A stretch of 64,000 nt of DNA from Methylobacterium sp. Leaf104. Lineage in GTDB: Bacteria; Pseudomonadota; Alphaproteobacteria; Rhizobiales; Beijerinckiaceae. Where the stretch lies: positions 64,388-128,387 of the forward strand of contig NZ_LMMZ01000012.1 in assembly GCF_001422885.1 (NCBI RefSeq). Direction: 5' to 3'. Made by a program: the position numbers and the translations under genes. How positions within the stretch are numbered: position 1 is the first letter of the stretch; each line of letters opens with the position of its first letter. The notes beneath the pieces are model-generated. The model was given only the letters and a program-made list of their open reading frames with translations, had not been told where the DNA came from and ran no database searches. This document shows positions 27,377 through 35,910 of the stretch, piece after piece.

Positions 27377-27793
27377 TCACGATTGCCGCATGAAGGTGTC
27401 GGGCGTGCCCGTGCCGTCGGCGACGAAGCGGATGTCGCGGGGCTCGCGCCGCGGGGTGTCGACGGAGAGGAACACCATCGGCTGCTCGAGGATCTCCGGC
27501 ACCGAGTGCACGACCCCGCGCTTGAAGAACACCAGCTTGCCGGGGCCGACCTCCACGGGGGCCTCGTCGCCGAACTTCATCAGGCAGCGCCCGGACAGGA
27601 CGTAGAGGTACTCGTCGCACGAGGCGTGGCTGTGCGGCGGCGTCGGGCGGTAGACCCGGAACACCCTGGCGCTCGCCGCCGGATCGTCGGTGAAGCGGTG
27701 ATCCGCCACCATGGTGTCGCAGCTCTCGGGCAGGCGCGCGGCCTGCTCCGCCACGTCGAAGACGCCGTGCGCCGTCAGGCTGTCCGTACTCAT
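27377..27793 (-). CDS. cupin domain protein
   Basis: 138 residues forming a single small cupin barrel. The metal-binding motif 1 is PHSHASCDEYLYVLSG and motif 2 is VHSVPEIL with the later F-L-S-V strand. Small cupins may be metal-dependent dioxygenases, isomerases or sugar/oxalate binders, and specificity is unknown. ATG 27793 is chosen over 27802 because AAGGA lies 10 bp before it and overlaps the other. It is convergent with the SH3 gene. Confidence 0.75.
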   Translation of the reverse strand: MSTDSLTAHGVFDVAEQAARLPESCDTMVADHRFTDDPAASARVFRVYRPTPPHSHASCDEYLYVLSGRCLMKFGDEAPVEVGPGKLVFFKRGVVHSVPEILEQPMVFLSVDTPRREPRDIRFVADGTGTPDTFMRQS

Positions 27794-28056
27794 CGCCCGC
27801 ATGTCCTTCCCGTTCCTCGCCCGAGTCCGGACAGATTTGGTGATGGAAGCCTGACGGTCGAGACCATCCGCTCACGACCCAATCTCGCCGGTCGAAGGTC
27901 TCTGCCCGGTTCTCAGAATCGGACATTCGACGCGAAGGCGCAGGGCCGCAAGTCACTTGCGATGGTTTTTCGATACTCGGGCCTGCGGCTCGCGTCCCTC
28001 CTTCGGTGCTCCTCGGACCGACTTGGATCGCGGCGGCAATCGCTTCACCTGGACCG

Positions 28057-28593
28057 CTAACGGATCGGGTGCGGGGCCATGCTGGAGAAGACCCCGTCGC
28101 GGCGGATCAGCCCGTGCATCAGAGCTGCGCCGAGATGGGCAAGGATAATTCCGAACAAGGCATAGGCCAGGATGGTGTGAAGCGGACGCAGCCAAGCATA
28201 GAGGCTCGGATCGCGCGGCAGAATCGGCGGAAGCACCACCGCGCCGCCGAGTCCGATCGGGTAACCAGCCGCCGACAGCATCGCCCAGCCGACGAACGGC
28301 AGCCCGAGCATCAACCCGTAGAGCAGGATGTGTGAGGCATGGGCTGCCTTGCGCTGCCAGCCCGGAAGCTCCACCGGCAGTTTGGGTGGCGGACTGCGCC
28401 AGCGATTGACGAGGCGCAGCGCCGCGAGGATCAGGATGCCGATACCCAGCGGCTGGTGAAGCGCCAGGAGGGCGTGATAGTGGGCCACAGAGGTCACCAT
28501 AGCCACGCCGATGAACAGCATGACTAGGATCATGACGGCCATCGTCCAGTGTAGCAGCCGGGCGGGCAGGTTGAAGTGCGCGACGTTTCTCAC
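28057..28593 (-). CDS. cytochrome b561 family protein
   Basis: 178 residues with four hydrophobic helices. Heme-ligand histidines are seen in the expected helices: RLLHWTM near residue 15, the LHQPLG region near 46, and later KAAHASHILLYG, LRPLHTILAYALF and LAHLGAALMHGLI. Such inner-membrane diheme proteins pass electrons from the quinone pool. GTG 28593 overlaps the stop of the catalase-related gene by four bases, so translation is coupled. Its partner is probably that catalase-related hemoprotein. Last gene of the ECF operon. Confidence 0.88.
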   Translation of the reverse strand: MRNVAHFNLPARLLHWTMAVMILVMLFIGVAMVTSVAHYHALLALHQPLGIGILILAALRLVNRWRSPPPKLPVELPGWQRKAAHASHILLYGLMLGLPFVGWAMLSAAGYPIGLGGAVVLPPILPRDPSLYAWLRPLHTILAYALFGIILAHLGAALMHGLIRRDGVFSSMAPHPIR

Positions 28594-29702
28594 AATCCGG
28601 CTCCTGACATAGGGGTGTCGAGCACGGCGCTCGGTGCTTTCGGTTCACCGGCACGCCGGGCGAAGGATTGCGCATAGGCCGCCGAGCGGGCGCTGAGCAG
28701 AGGATCGTCCGATCCCACGATGCCGACGGGCAGGACGAGGGGATCGAAGTTCACGTCGCGGCAATTGCCGGTCGCCTCCGCCTCCGTCGTTGTGACGATC
28801 ACGCTTCCGACGTCGATGCTCGCTCGTTCGGACGGCCAGGGGAGCGTCGCATCTGCACTGTCATCGCCGGGCGAGCCGGGAGTGACGATCAGGTGCCAGC
28901 GCACCGGGGCCTGGCGCACCGCCGCCGTGAAGTCATCGAACAGAAAGTTCTTATCCGCGCGCCCCGCCTGGGCCGGGCTCTCAGCCGTGGCGGCCCGCTC
29001 CGGTACGAAGGCCCACCGCACGGGCGTTTCGGTGCCGTCCGTCGCGACGAACCGGAAGGCGTTGAGGCTCCGGAACGTGTCGTCGGCGAACCCGGAGGTG
29101 ATCGTCCGCGCCTTGATCAGGGCCGCCGCCTTCGCGCTCTCCGGATGCTTGGCGAAGAACGCCTTGAGCGCCTCGGGATCGGGCTTGCCCGTGGTCGGAT
29201 CGGGCTTGGCGGCGAGGATCTGTTGGTAGAACGCCTCCGGGGTGCGCACCGGGAAGACCGGAATGTCGTTGTTGCCGGTGCGCCATTCCTCCCTGTCGGA
29301 AAGATGGAAGCGAAGTGCGAGGCTGCGCACCGTCATGGTCGCGTCCGCCGCGTAGGGCTGGCCGCCCGCCAACGCGATGCGCCCGGTGACGGGGGTGACC
29401 TGTCCTGCGGCCAACAGTGAAGCCTTCGACAGGCGCTCGCCCCCGCCGCTGCTCTCGAAGCGCCCCGCGAGGCAGAGTCCCTTGGCGTGATTGCGCCGGA
29501 ACCCCGGATGCGGGCCGTTGACCCTCTCGAAGCGGTCGACGATCCGGGCCTGGGTGAGGTCTCCCGGCGAGAGCCAGCCTCCGGCATACGCGAAGGCCCC
29601 CGTCGTGCCGGCGACCAGGGCTCCGATGGCGCCAAGCCGGAGGAGAACGGCGCGCGGGCGCAAGCCGGGCGCGGCGCCGGTAAGATCGTTCAGGAGGGAC
29701 AT
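28590..29702 (-). CDS. catalase-related hemoprotein (SrpA-like) with N-terminal membrane segment
   Basis: 370 residues, shorter than full catalase (about 480) and typical of SrpA-like catalase-related peroxidases. A hydrophobic segment near residues 20-42 (LLRLGAIGALVAGTTGAFAYAGGW) suggests membrane anchoring or export. The distal His is probably in the RRNHAKGLCLAGRF block and the proximal Tyr in RSAAYAQSFARR (R-x-x-x-Y). The NDIPVFPVRTPEAF block matches the family. It likely reduces organic or hydrogen peroxide with electrons from the coupled cytochrome b561, which is inference. It lies 9 bp after the anti-sigma gene and overlaps cytochrome b561 as GTGA. Confidence 0.88.
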   Translation of the reverse strand: MSLLNDLTGAAPGLRPRAVLLRLGAIGALVAGTTGAFAYAGGWLSPGDLTQARIVDRFERVNGPHPGFRRNHAKGLCLAGRFESSGGGERLSKASLLAAGQVTPVTGRIALAGGQPYAADATMTVRSLALRFHLSDREEWRTGNNDIPVFPVRTPEAFYQQILAAKPDPTTGKPDPEALKAFFAKHPESAKAAALIKARTITSGFADDTFRSLNAFRFVATDGTETPVRWAFVPERAATAESPAQAGRADKNFLFDDFTAAVRQAPVRWHLIVTPGSPGDDSADATLPWPSERASIDVGSVIVTTTEAEATGNCRDVNFDPLVLPVGIVGSDDPLLSARSAAYAQSFARRAGEPKAPSAVLDTPMSGAGL

Positions 29703-29711
29703 GGCGGACCT

Positions 29712-30485
29712 TCAGATGTTCTTCGCGGTCGCGCGCCGGATCGCGTCGGCGAGCGGATGCAGGACGGTGTCGACGGCCGTACCCACGAGGCTGTAGCCCA
29801 GCCCGTCCTGGATCCAGGCGTAGCCGTTCGACGTCTCCGTGGTGTGCGGGCGCATGGGCGCGTCGCCGGGCACGTTCATGGGTCGCATCAGCATGACGAA
29901 GCGCGCACCATGCCCGTCATCGTACATCAGCAGTCCGGCAGGCCCCTGGGGCGTCGCCACGAGGCGTCCCCCCATGAGATGGTAGCCGGAGCCGCTGAGG
30001 TCCGGCACGCCGACCGGTCGCTTCAGGCGGGACGAGAACCAGCCTGCGAGTTCGTCTCGGTTCGCGGCGGCAAGTTCGACGGGCCGGGTATGGTCAGGGG
30101 CGTAGACGGCGTAGTTCATGCTCGCGGACTGAGCCAACGCCTCGATGCCGGTCGGTATTGGTGAGACCACCTCGCGCAGGCCCCAGCCTCCCGCTCCCCC
30201 GATGAGGAGCAGAAGCCCGGCCGCCATCGCCTGCCAGGTCGGCCGCACCGGGCGACGGCGTGCCTCGACCATCCGCGCCAAGTTCAGCCGGGCCGGCACC
30301 GGTTCGGTCGCAATGGGCGCGAAGGCAGCGCGCATCTCCGCCCGCAGGGCGACCATGCGCGCGGTGCGCATGCGCGCCTCGGGATGGGCGTCGAGATAGG
30401 CCTCGACCTCGCGCCTCCGGGCCGCATCGAGCCGTTCGTCCACGAGGCCCTGGAGATCGTCTTCGCCGATCGGATGCATGGTCAT
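29712..30485 (-). CDS. transmembrane anti-sigma factor
   Basis: 257 residues. The cytosolic N-terminus (IGEDDLQGLVDERLDAARRREVEAYL...) is the typical sigma-binding helical fold of RsiW/ChrR-like anti-sigma factors, although the zinc-binding HxxxCxxC is absent. A single membrane helix lies near 84-106, and the remainder is a periplasmic sensor domain of about 150 residues. Its ATG overlaps the sigma stop by four bases. It presumably holds the sigma factor inactive until an oxidative or envelope signal reaches the periplasmic part. Confidence 0.88.
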   Translation of the reverse strand: MTMHPIGEDDLQGLVDERLDAARRREVEAYLDAHPEARMRTARMVALRAEMRAAFAPIATEPVPARLNLARMVEARRRPVRPTWQAMAAGLLLLIGGAGGWGLREVVSPIPTGIEALAQSASMNYAVYAPDHTRPVELAAANRDELAGWFSSRLKRPVGVPDLSGSGYHLMGGRLVATPQGPAGLLMYDDGHGARFVMLMRPMNVPGDAPMRPHTTETSNGYAWIQDGLGYSLVGTAVDTVLHPLADAIRRATAKNI

Positions 30486-31012
30486 TTGATCCTCCGCAGG
30501 AGTGGGCGCTTGGTGGGCGCTAAGGTTTCGGTGCCCTCCATGAGCTGGATCATCCGGTCCCGGGCCCGGGACAGGCGGGACATCACGGTCCCGGTCGGGA
30601 TGGCGAGAACGTCCGCCGTTTCGGCGTAGGACAGGCCCTCAACCGTCACGAGCAGAAGGACGCTGCGCTGCTCTTCCGGCAGGGCGTCGAGGGCCGTCAT
30701 CAGGTCCCGATGGCGCAGGCCGCTCTCCTGAGTCGGCGCCACCGCGAGGTTGGCCTCCGCGGTGTCCTCGATCGGCATGTGGGCGCCGCGGCGGACGCGC
30801 TGGCGCATCTGCGTCACGGCCAGGTTGTGGAGGATCGCGAAGAGCCAGGTCCGCGCGTCGCCATCGGCCTGGCGCTGGTGCCAGTGGCCGACCGCGCGTT
30901 CCAGGCAATCCTGCACGAGGTCGTCGGCATCGGTGGGATTGCGCAGGAGCGCCCGCGCATAGCGGCGCAGGGCCGGGATCAGCGGCCCGATGAGGCGCAT
31001 CATGTCCATCAT
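30482..31012 (-). CDS. ECF RNA polymerase sigma factor
   Basis: 176 residues. Region 2 reads LLRNPTDADDLVQDCLERA with RTWLFAILHNL, and region 4 reads EEQRSVLLLVTVEGLSYAETADVL followed by the TGTVMSRLSRAR recognition helix. First gene of the operon with anti-sigma factor, catalase-related protein and cytochrome b561. Several in-frame ATGs (31012 and just after) make the exact start uncertain. A GGAATAA-N14-CGTC motif about 85 bp upstream, matched by a second copy facing the opposite gene, suggests autoregulation. The gene set points to an oxidative-stress response. Confidence 0.9.
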   Translation of the reverse strand: MMDMMRLIGPLIPALRRYARALLRNPTDADDLVQDCLERAVGHWHQRQADGDARTWLFAILHNLAVTQMRQRVRRGAHMPIEDTAEANLAVAPTQESGLRHRDLMTALDALPEEQRSVLLLVTVEGLSYAETADVLAIPTGTVMSRLSRARDRMIQLMEGTETLAPTKRPLLRRIK

Positions 31013-31096
31013 GTCCGGTGTCCTGGCATGGGCGGAACTCCTCTGCTTGCACGCTGGCCGCGTTGGACGGGCTTCAAGGCCGGCTACGGAGGCATG

Positions 31097-31121
31097 GACG
31101 CCAGCGAAACTGGATTATTCC
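31097..31121 (-). promoter_or_regulatory. candidate ECF-dependent promoter of the sigma operon
   Basis: On the minus strand GGAATAA (plus 31115-31121) is followed after 14 bases by CGTC (plus 31097-31100), about 85 bp upstream of the sigma ATG. GGAAT at -35 with CGTC at -10 is the general form of many ECF promoters. The same motif with identical spacing faces the other way at 31211. Confidence 0.7.
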
Positions 31122-31210
31122 ATCCATCAGGATTTTTTAGGCTTCCATCGCGTAACGCCCCCCCGGAACCGTAGTCTTCGATGTGATATGAAAATCTTTC
31201 GACGACGCAT

Positions 31211-31235
31211 GGAATAAGCGATCGACGCCGTCGTC
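31211..31235 (+). promoter_or_regulatory. candidate ECF-dependent promoter of the divergent small exported gene
   Basis: GGAATAA at 31211-31217 and CGTC at 31232-31235 are separated by 14 bases, identical in both boxes and spacing to the motif in front of the sigma operon. The start codon of the downstream gene is 58 bp beyond the -10 box. Confidence 0.7.
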
Positions 31236-31292
31236 TGTCCGGCATCTCTGCTTGACACTGTTGGATCAGGCAGGAAGCACAGGAGATCAGAT

Positions 31293-31562
31293 ATGACGAT
31301 ACTCAAGACCTTCTCGACCGTCGCTTTCGCGTCCGCCTGCACCTTCGCTGCCTTGACCGGAGCCTCCATGGCTCGAACCGTCCCCCATCCGATGGATGGC
31401 CCGGCGGTGATCGGCTCGATCCTGCCGCAGGCGCCGTCGCCGTACTGGCTCGGACGCATGGACACCGACAGCGGCAACGCCCGGAACCCCGCCCTGCCGG
31501 ATTACGCTCAGGCCCGCGGTCAGGAGACCGGTGGCCCCGCCCGTGAGTTGATCCCGAACTGA
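31293..31562 (+). CDS. small exported protein, likely ECF regulon member
   Basis: 89 residues. Residues 1-27 are a signal peptide (STVAFASACTFAALTGASMA). The mature peptide is about 60 residues, Pro/Gly-rich with the segment MDGPAVIGSILPQAPSPYWLGRMD, and has no cysteine. Family unknown. It is divergent from the ECF operon and preceded by the same promoter motif, so it is probably controlled by that sigma factor. A strong hairpin follows the stop. Confidence 0.75.
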   Translation: MTILKTFSTVAFASACTFAALTGASMARTVPHPMDGPAVIGSILPQAPSPYWLGRMDTDSGNARNPALPDYAQARGQETGGPARELIPN

Positions 31563-31572
31563 ACCGGCCTTT

Positions 31573-31597
31573 CCCGAGCGCGCGGTACGCGCTCGGG
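31573..31597 (+). terminator. strong hairpin after the small exported gene
   Basis: A perfect 10-bp stem, CCCGAGCGCG and CGCGCTCGGG, with a five-base loop starts 11 bp after the stop. There is no T run, so termination efficiency is uncertain, but position and stability fit a transcript end. Confidence 0.6.
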
Positions 31598-31896
31598 ACC
31601 TCTCGTCTCCGCCCTGATGCCTGCGAGCCCCTGGATCGGCCCCTGGGCTGGGCTCAGTGCCGCGCTGTTTCGGCGGAGCCGTTCTGCGGGTGTGGATCAC
31701 CGTGCCGGCGGACCTGAGGCGCTATCGCCGCGAGAGCGGTCAATCAGCCTCATGGCCGCTTCGTACAGGGGTCAGCCTTGAACCAGCTCGCGGAAATCCA
31801 CCCTTCTCGGATGTTCGGCCGCTCTTCTCGGACGTTCAGGGTCGGGGACCAAACGTCGGATTTCCGCCACGAGCCGAAGAACGCGGCGCGCCGGCC

Positions 31897-34800
31897 TCAC
31901 GCGGAGGCCCGTTGCGCCTCGGGGGCCACCGGCGCGGCGCCGCTCCGGTTCCGCACGAACCAGGGGATGCGCGTGCCGATCATCGGCTTCGCGTAGAGAT
32001 AGCCCTGCGCGTAGTCGCATCCCATCCGGACCAGCTGCTCCGCCTGTCCCAGGGTCTCGATGCCTTCCGCCGTGACCTGGAGACCCAGGCTGTGCCCGAG
32101 GCCGATCACCGCCGCCACGATGGCGGCGTCGTCCCGGTCCTTCTCCATGTTGCGCACGAAGCTCTGGTCGACCTTGATGTGGCCGACCGGGAACTGCTTC
32201 AGATGGGTCAGGGACGCGAAGCCCGTCCCGAAATCGTCGAGGGTCACCAGCACGCCCGCGTCGCGCAGGCGCTGGAGCGTCTGCGGCACGCACTGGGAGC
32301 CCTGCCCGAGGAAGACGGTCTCGGTGATCTCCAATTCGAAGGCGGCGGCCGGGACCTCGAACTGATCCAGGACGTCGAGGACGTGCCCGGCGAGGTCCGC
32401 CCTCCGGAACTCGGCGGAGGCGAAGTTCACCGCGACGCGCCCGAAGGCGAGGGCGTCACCGAGCCAGGCCCGCATGTCGGCGGCGATCTGCCGGAGCAGG
32501 CAATCGCCCAGGGCCGTCGCGAGTTCGGGATCCTCGAAGACCGGCCCGAAATAGCCGGGCGTCACCAGGCCCCGGGTCGGATGCTGCCAGCGCGCCAGCG
32601 CCTCGAAGCCGACCACGGCCCCGGTCCGCAGGCAGACCTTGGGCTGATAGAAGGGCAGGAACGCGCCGGCCTCGATCCCGGCGCGGATTTCCGCGATGAG
32701 GCCGACGCGCCGTTCGGACTCGGCGCGCATGGACGGATCGAACAGGACGGCGCGGTTCCGGCCCGACGCCTTGGCCCGGTAGAGCGCGATATCCGCGTCC
32801 TTGAGCAGTTCGAGGCCATCGCGATGGTGGTCGGGAAACGCGGTGATGCCGATGCTGGCCTTGCAGGCGAGCGTCTGCCCCCGATAGGTCAGGGGCTCGT
32901 GGAGGCGCTCCAGCAGCCTCGATGCCAGCCGGACCGTCTGCGCGAGTTCCGGCGGCTCGGTCAGGAGCAGCGCGAACTCGTCGCCGCCGAGGCGCGCCAC
33001 CGCGTCCCGAGGGCCGAGGCCGGCCCGCAGGCGCTCGGCGACCTCGACGAGCACGGCGTCCCCCACGTCGTGGCCCAGGGTCTCGTTCACGTCCTTGAAC
33101 CCGTCGAGGTCGATCAGCAGCAGGCTGACGCACGACCCCGCCCGCTCCGCCTCCGTCAGCGCCGCCTCGAGCTGCTGCAGGAAGAAGCCGCGGTTGGCGA
33201 GGCCCGTGAGTCCGTCGTGATGGGCGACCGACCAGGCATGTTCCTCGGCGCGCTTGCGGTCCGTGATGTCGAAGGTGATGCCCACGATCCGGTCGTCCGT
33301 GACCCGGTCGGCCCGCATGATGAGCCACATCATCGGCCCCGCGGGATGGCGATACCGGAACTCGACCGCGTGCGCGGTCCCGCCATAGGCGACGAAGTTC
33401 TCGACCTGCGGCCGATCGGCCGGGTGGACCTGGTCGATCAGCAGCGCGATCGAGCCCGAGCCGATGCCCAGGAGGGCGACAGAGTTGGCGGAACGGGTGG
33501 CCAACCCGGTCGTCATGTCCCGCTCCCAGGCGACCATGCGCCCCGCCTGGAGCGCCAGGCGCAGGCGCTCCTCGCTGCTTCGCAGGGCGGAATTGGCCTC
33601 GCGCTGCTGGGTGACGTCGTGCATCGCCCCGACCATGCGCAGGGCGCGCCCGGCCTCGTCCCGGATGATGAAGCCCCGGTCGATCACCTCCGCGTAGGTG
33701 TCGTCGACGCGCAGGAAGCGGTACGCCTCGTCCCACCGGCTGTCCCGTCCCCCGACGGCGTCCTGGACGGAGGCCAGGACGCGGGCCCGATCGTCCGGGT
33801 GGATCCGGCCGGCCCATGATTCGCCGCCCTGGTCGGTTCCGGAATCGCCTTCCCCGAACAGATGCGGGGCGGCCTCGCTCCACTGGGTCTCGTCGGTCGC
33901 CAGGTCCCAGTCCCAGATGGCGTCGCGGGTCGCGAGCACGGCGAGGCGATGGCGCTCCTCCTGGATGCGCAGCGCCTCCGTGGCCTGGCGCGCCTCGTGG
34001 ATATCCGTCGCGACGCCGACCCACTCGACGATCCGGCCGGTCTCGTCCTTCAGCGGGACGGCGCGGGCCGAGATCCAGCGGTAGCCGCCGGCCGCGTGGC
34101 GGGCCCGGTACTCGGCGACGCCGGTCTCGGCCGATGCCGTGATCCGGCGCCAGGCCGACAGCGCATGGGCGCGGTCCTCGGGATGGACGACGTCGAGCCA
34201 GCCGTCGCCCCCGGCGGCCCCCTGGGCCTGGCCCGTCTGGCGCTCCCAGTCCCCGCTGTCGATGATGCGGCCGTCCGGGCAGGCCCGCCAGACCGTCGAG
34301 GCGCTGGCATCGATCAGGGCCTTGTAGCGCTTCAGGATCCGCTGCAACTCGCCCTCGGCATCGCCTTCCGGGAGGCGGCCGAAGGCCCCGGCGGCCACCG
34401 CGGAGGCCGCCGGGGTCCCCTCGCCCGGCGCGCCCGCGACCAGCACCCGGTTGCGGCCCTGCCGCTTGGCCTCGTACAGGGCGACGTCCGCGGCCTCGAA
34501 CCACGCCTCCGTCGTCAGGCCGGGACCGTGCGCGGCGTGCACGACGCCGCCGCTGACGGTGACGACGCCGTGGTCCTGCCCGGCATGGGGGAGCCCCTCC
34601 GATTCGATGGCCCGGCGGACGCGGTCGGCGCAGGCGACGGCCTCCGCCTCGGTCGCCGGGGAGAGGATCAGCGCGAATTCCTCGCCGCCGATCCGGCATG
34701 CGAGGCCGCCGGTGGCGCGGGCCTCCCGCATCAGGGTGGCGGCGATGGCCTTCAGCACCCGGTCGCCCGCCAGGTGACCGTACAGGTCGTTGTAGCGCTT

Positions 34801-35910
34801 GAACCGGTCGGTATCGAACAGGAGCAGCGCCATCGCGTCCGGCCGGGCATCCGCGCGGCCCGCCGCCAGCGCCTCGTCGAACTGCCGGCGGTTGGCCAGT
34901 CCCGTCAGGGCATCGGTGCTGGCGAGGCGGACGAGCTCGAGGCGCGTTCCCTCGGCGGCGTCCTCCGCGCTCATCCGGCGGCGAAGCTCCCGGTGGAGGA
35001 AGACCGACAGGACGCTCGTGCCGGCACACATCGAGGCCAGGACGAGGGCGAGGGCGAGGGCCTTGGGCCGCCAGGCCTCGGTGATCGAGGCGACGCTGAG
35101 GGCCACGTTGATGCGCAGCGGCCAGCGTCCGACGCGCTTGAAGGTGTACAGGCGGTCGACGCCGTCCATGGCCGACGACGCGATCAGCTGGCCCGCCTCC
35201 TCCCGGATGAAGCGCTGGACGCTCGCCACGGCGGACATGTCGCGGCCGGGCACCAGCGAGTCGGCCGGCGTTCGGACGATCAGGATGCCGTCGTCGTGGA
35301 AGAGGTTGATGGCGGCCGTCGCCTCGGTGTTGAGGCGCCGGAAGATCTCCGTGAAGTAGGCGACCTCGATGGTTCCGATGACGACTCCGGCGAACGACCC
35401 GTCCGCGTAGCTGACGCGGCGGCTCAGCGGGAGCACGAACCGGCCGCTCACGCTGGACCGCATCGGCCGGCCGAGATGCAGGCCGAGATCCGCGCGGTCC
35501 CGGTGGACCTGGAAGTAGCGGCGGTCCGACGCGTTCAGGGGCCGCGGAACGACCGAGCTGGAATCGACGTAGGCCTGTCCGTGCGCGTCCAGAACGAAGA
35601 TGGAGCCGAAACCCGGTGCCGTGGAGGCCCGGTCGAAGAGCGCGAGCCGCCGGACCTCCGGGGAAATGCCCTCCAGCTCCGGCGATTGCAGCCTGTCGAC
35701 GACGGCCTGGAGCGAGAGGTCGTAGAGCTCGATGTCGCGGTCGAGGGTGCGCTCGGCACTGCGGAGCAGGGTCTCCGAGGTGAGGGTGGCCTGGCTCCAG
35801 GCATGCTCGCGCATGTTCAGGACGACGCCGCCGGTCATGGCGCAGAGAACGACCACGACCGCCACACTGAAGACGGTGATCACCCCCGAGAGATGGGTCG
35901 GACGCTCCAT
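31897..35910 (-). CDS. membrane sensor with dCache, GGDEF, three PAS, second GGDEF and EAL domains
   Basis: 1337 residues. Membrane helices lie near 9-30 and 284-305 and flank a Cache-type periplasmic sensor. The first GGDEF (about 325-490) has an intact RIGGEEF site. Three PAS/PAC repeats cover about 520-885 (each ends in D-I-x-E/D-x-R-x-A). The second GGDEF (about 890-1060) has RLGGDEF, and the C-terminal EAL domain (about 1075-1325) keeps the catalytic set: FEALARW, LEITET, LDDFGTGF, HIKVDQSF and AEGIET. It can in principle both make and degrade cyclic di-GMP. No RxxD inhibitory site precedes either GGDEF. ATG 35910 is used because the membrane helix begins there; the frame continues open to 36219. 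Confidence 0.9.
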   Translation of the reverse strand: MERPTHLSGVITVFSVAVVVVLCAMTGGVVLNMREHAWSQATLTSETLLRSAERTLDRDIELYDLSLQAVVDRLQSPELEGISPEVRRLALFDRASTAPGFGSIFVLDAHGQAYVDSSSVVPRPLNASDRRYFQVHRDRADLGLHLGRPMRSSVSGRFVLPLSRRVSYADGSFAGVVIGTIEVAYFTEIFRRLNTEATAAINLFHDDGILIVRTPADSLVPGRDMSAVASVQRFIREEAGQLIASSAMDGVDRLYTFKRVGRWPLRINVALSVASITEAWRPKALALALVLASMCAGTSVLSVFLHRELRRRMSAEDAAEGTRLELVRLASTDALTGLANRRQFDEALAAGRADARPDAMALLLFDTDRFKRYNDLYGHLAGDRVLKAIAATLMREARATGGLACRIGGEEFALILSPATEAEAVACADRVRRAIESEGLPHAGQDHGVVTVSGGVVHAAHGPGLTTEAWFEAADVALYEAKRQGRNRVLVAGAPGEGTPAASAVAAGAFGRLPEGDAEGELQRILKRYKALIDASASTVWRACPDGRIIDSGDWERQTGQAQGAAGGDGWLDVVHPEDRAHALSAWRRITASAETGVAEYRARHAAGGYRWISARAVPLKDETGRIVEWVGVATDIHEARQATEALRIQEERHRLAVLATRDAIWDWDLATDETQWSEAAPHLFGEGDSGTDQGGESWAGRIHPDDRARVLASVQDAVGGRDSRWDEAYRFLRVDDTYAEVIDRGFIIRDEAGRALRMVGAMHDVTQQREANSALRSSEERLRLALQAGRMVAWERDMTTGLATRSANSVALLGIGSGSIALLIDQVHPADRPQVENFVAYGGTAHAVEFRYRHPAGPMMWLIMRADRVTDDRIVGITFDITDRKRAEEHAWSVAHHDGLTGLANRGFFLQQLEAALTEAERAGSCVSLLLIDLDGFKDVNETLGHDVGDAVLVEVAERLRAGLGPRDAVARLGGDEFALLLTEPPELAQTVRLASRLLERLHEPLTYRGQTLACKASIGITAFPDHHRDGLELLKDADIALYRAKASGRNRAVLFDPSMRAESERRVGLIAEIRAGIEAGAFLPFYQPKVCLRTGAVVGFEALARWQHPTRGLVTPGYFGPVFEDPELATALGDCLLRQIAADMRAWLGDALAFGRVAVNFASAEFRRADLAGHVLDVLDQFEVPAAAFELEITETVFLGQGSQCVPQTLQRLRDAGVLVTLDDFGTGFASLTHLKQFPVGHIKVDQSFVRNMEKDRDDAAIVAAVIGLGHSLGLQVTAEGIETLGQAEQLVRMGCDYAQGYLYAKPMIGTRIPWFVRNRSGAAPVAPEAQRASA

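Noticed and set aside
27803..28056. A possible gene between the cupin and cytochrome b561 genes
   Set aside because: Open frames here are Arg/Pro-rich and lack ribosome sites; the region is probably the cupin promoter and operon end.
31804..31840. Short direct repeat TTCTCGGA(T/C)GTTC, two copies
   Set aside because: Only two imperfect copies of about 14 bp, without dyad or position relative to a start codon; chance is likely.
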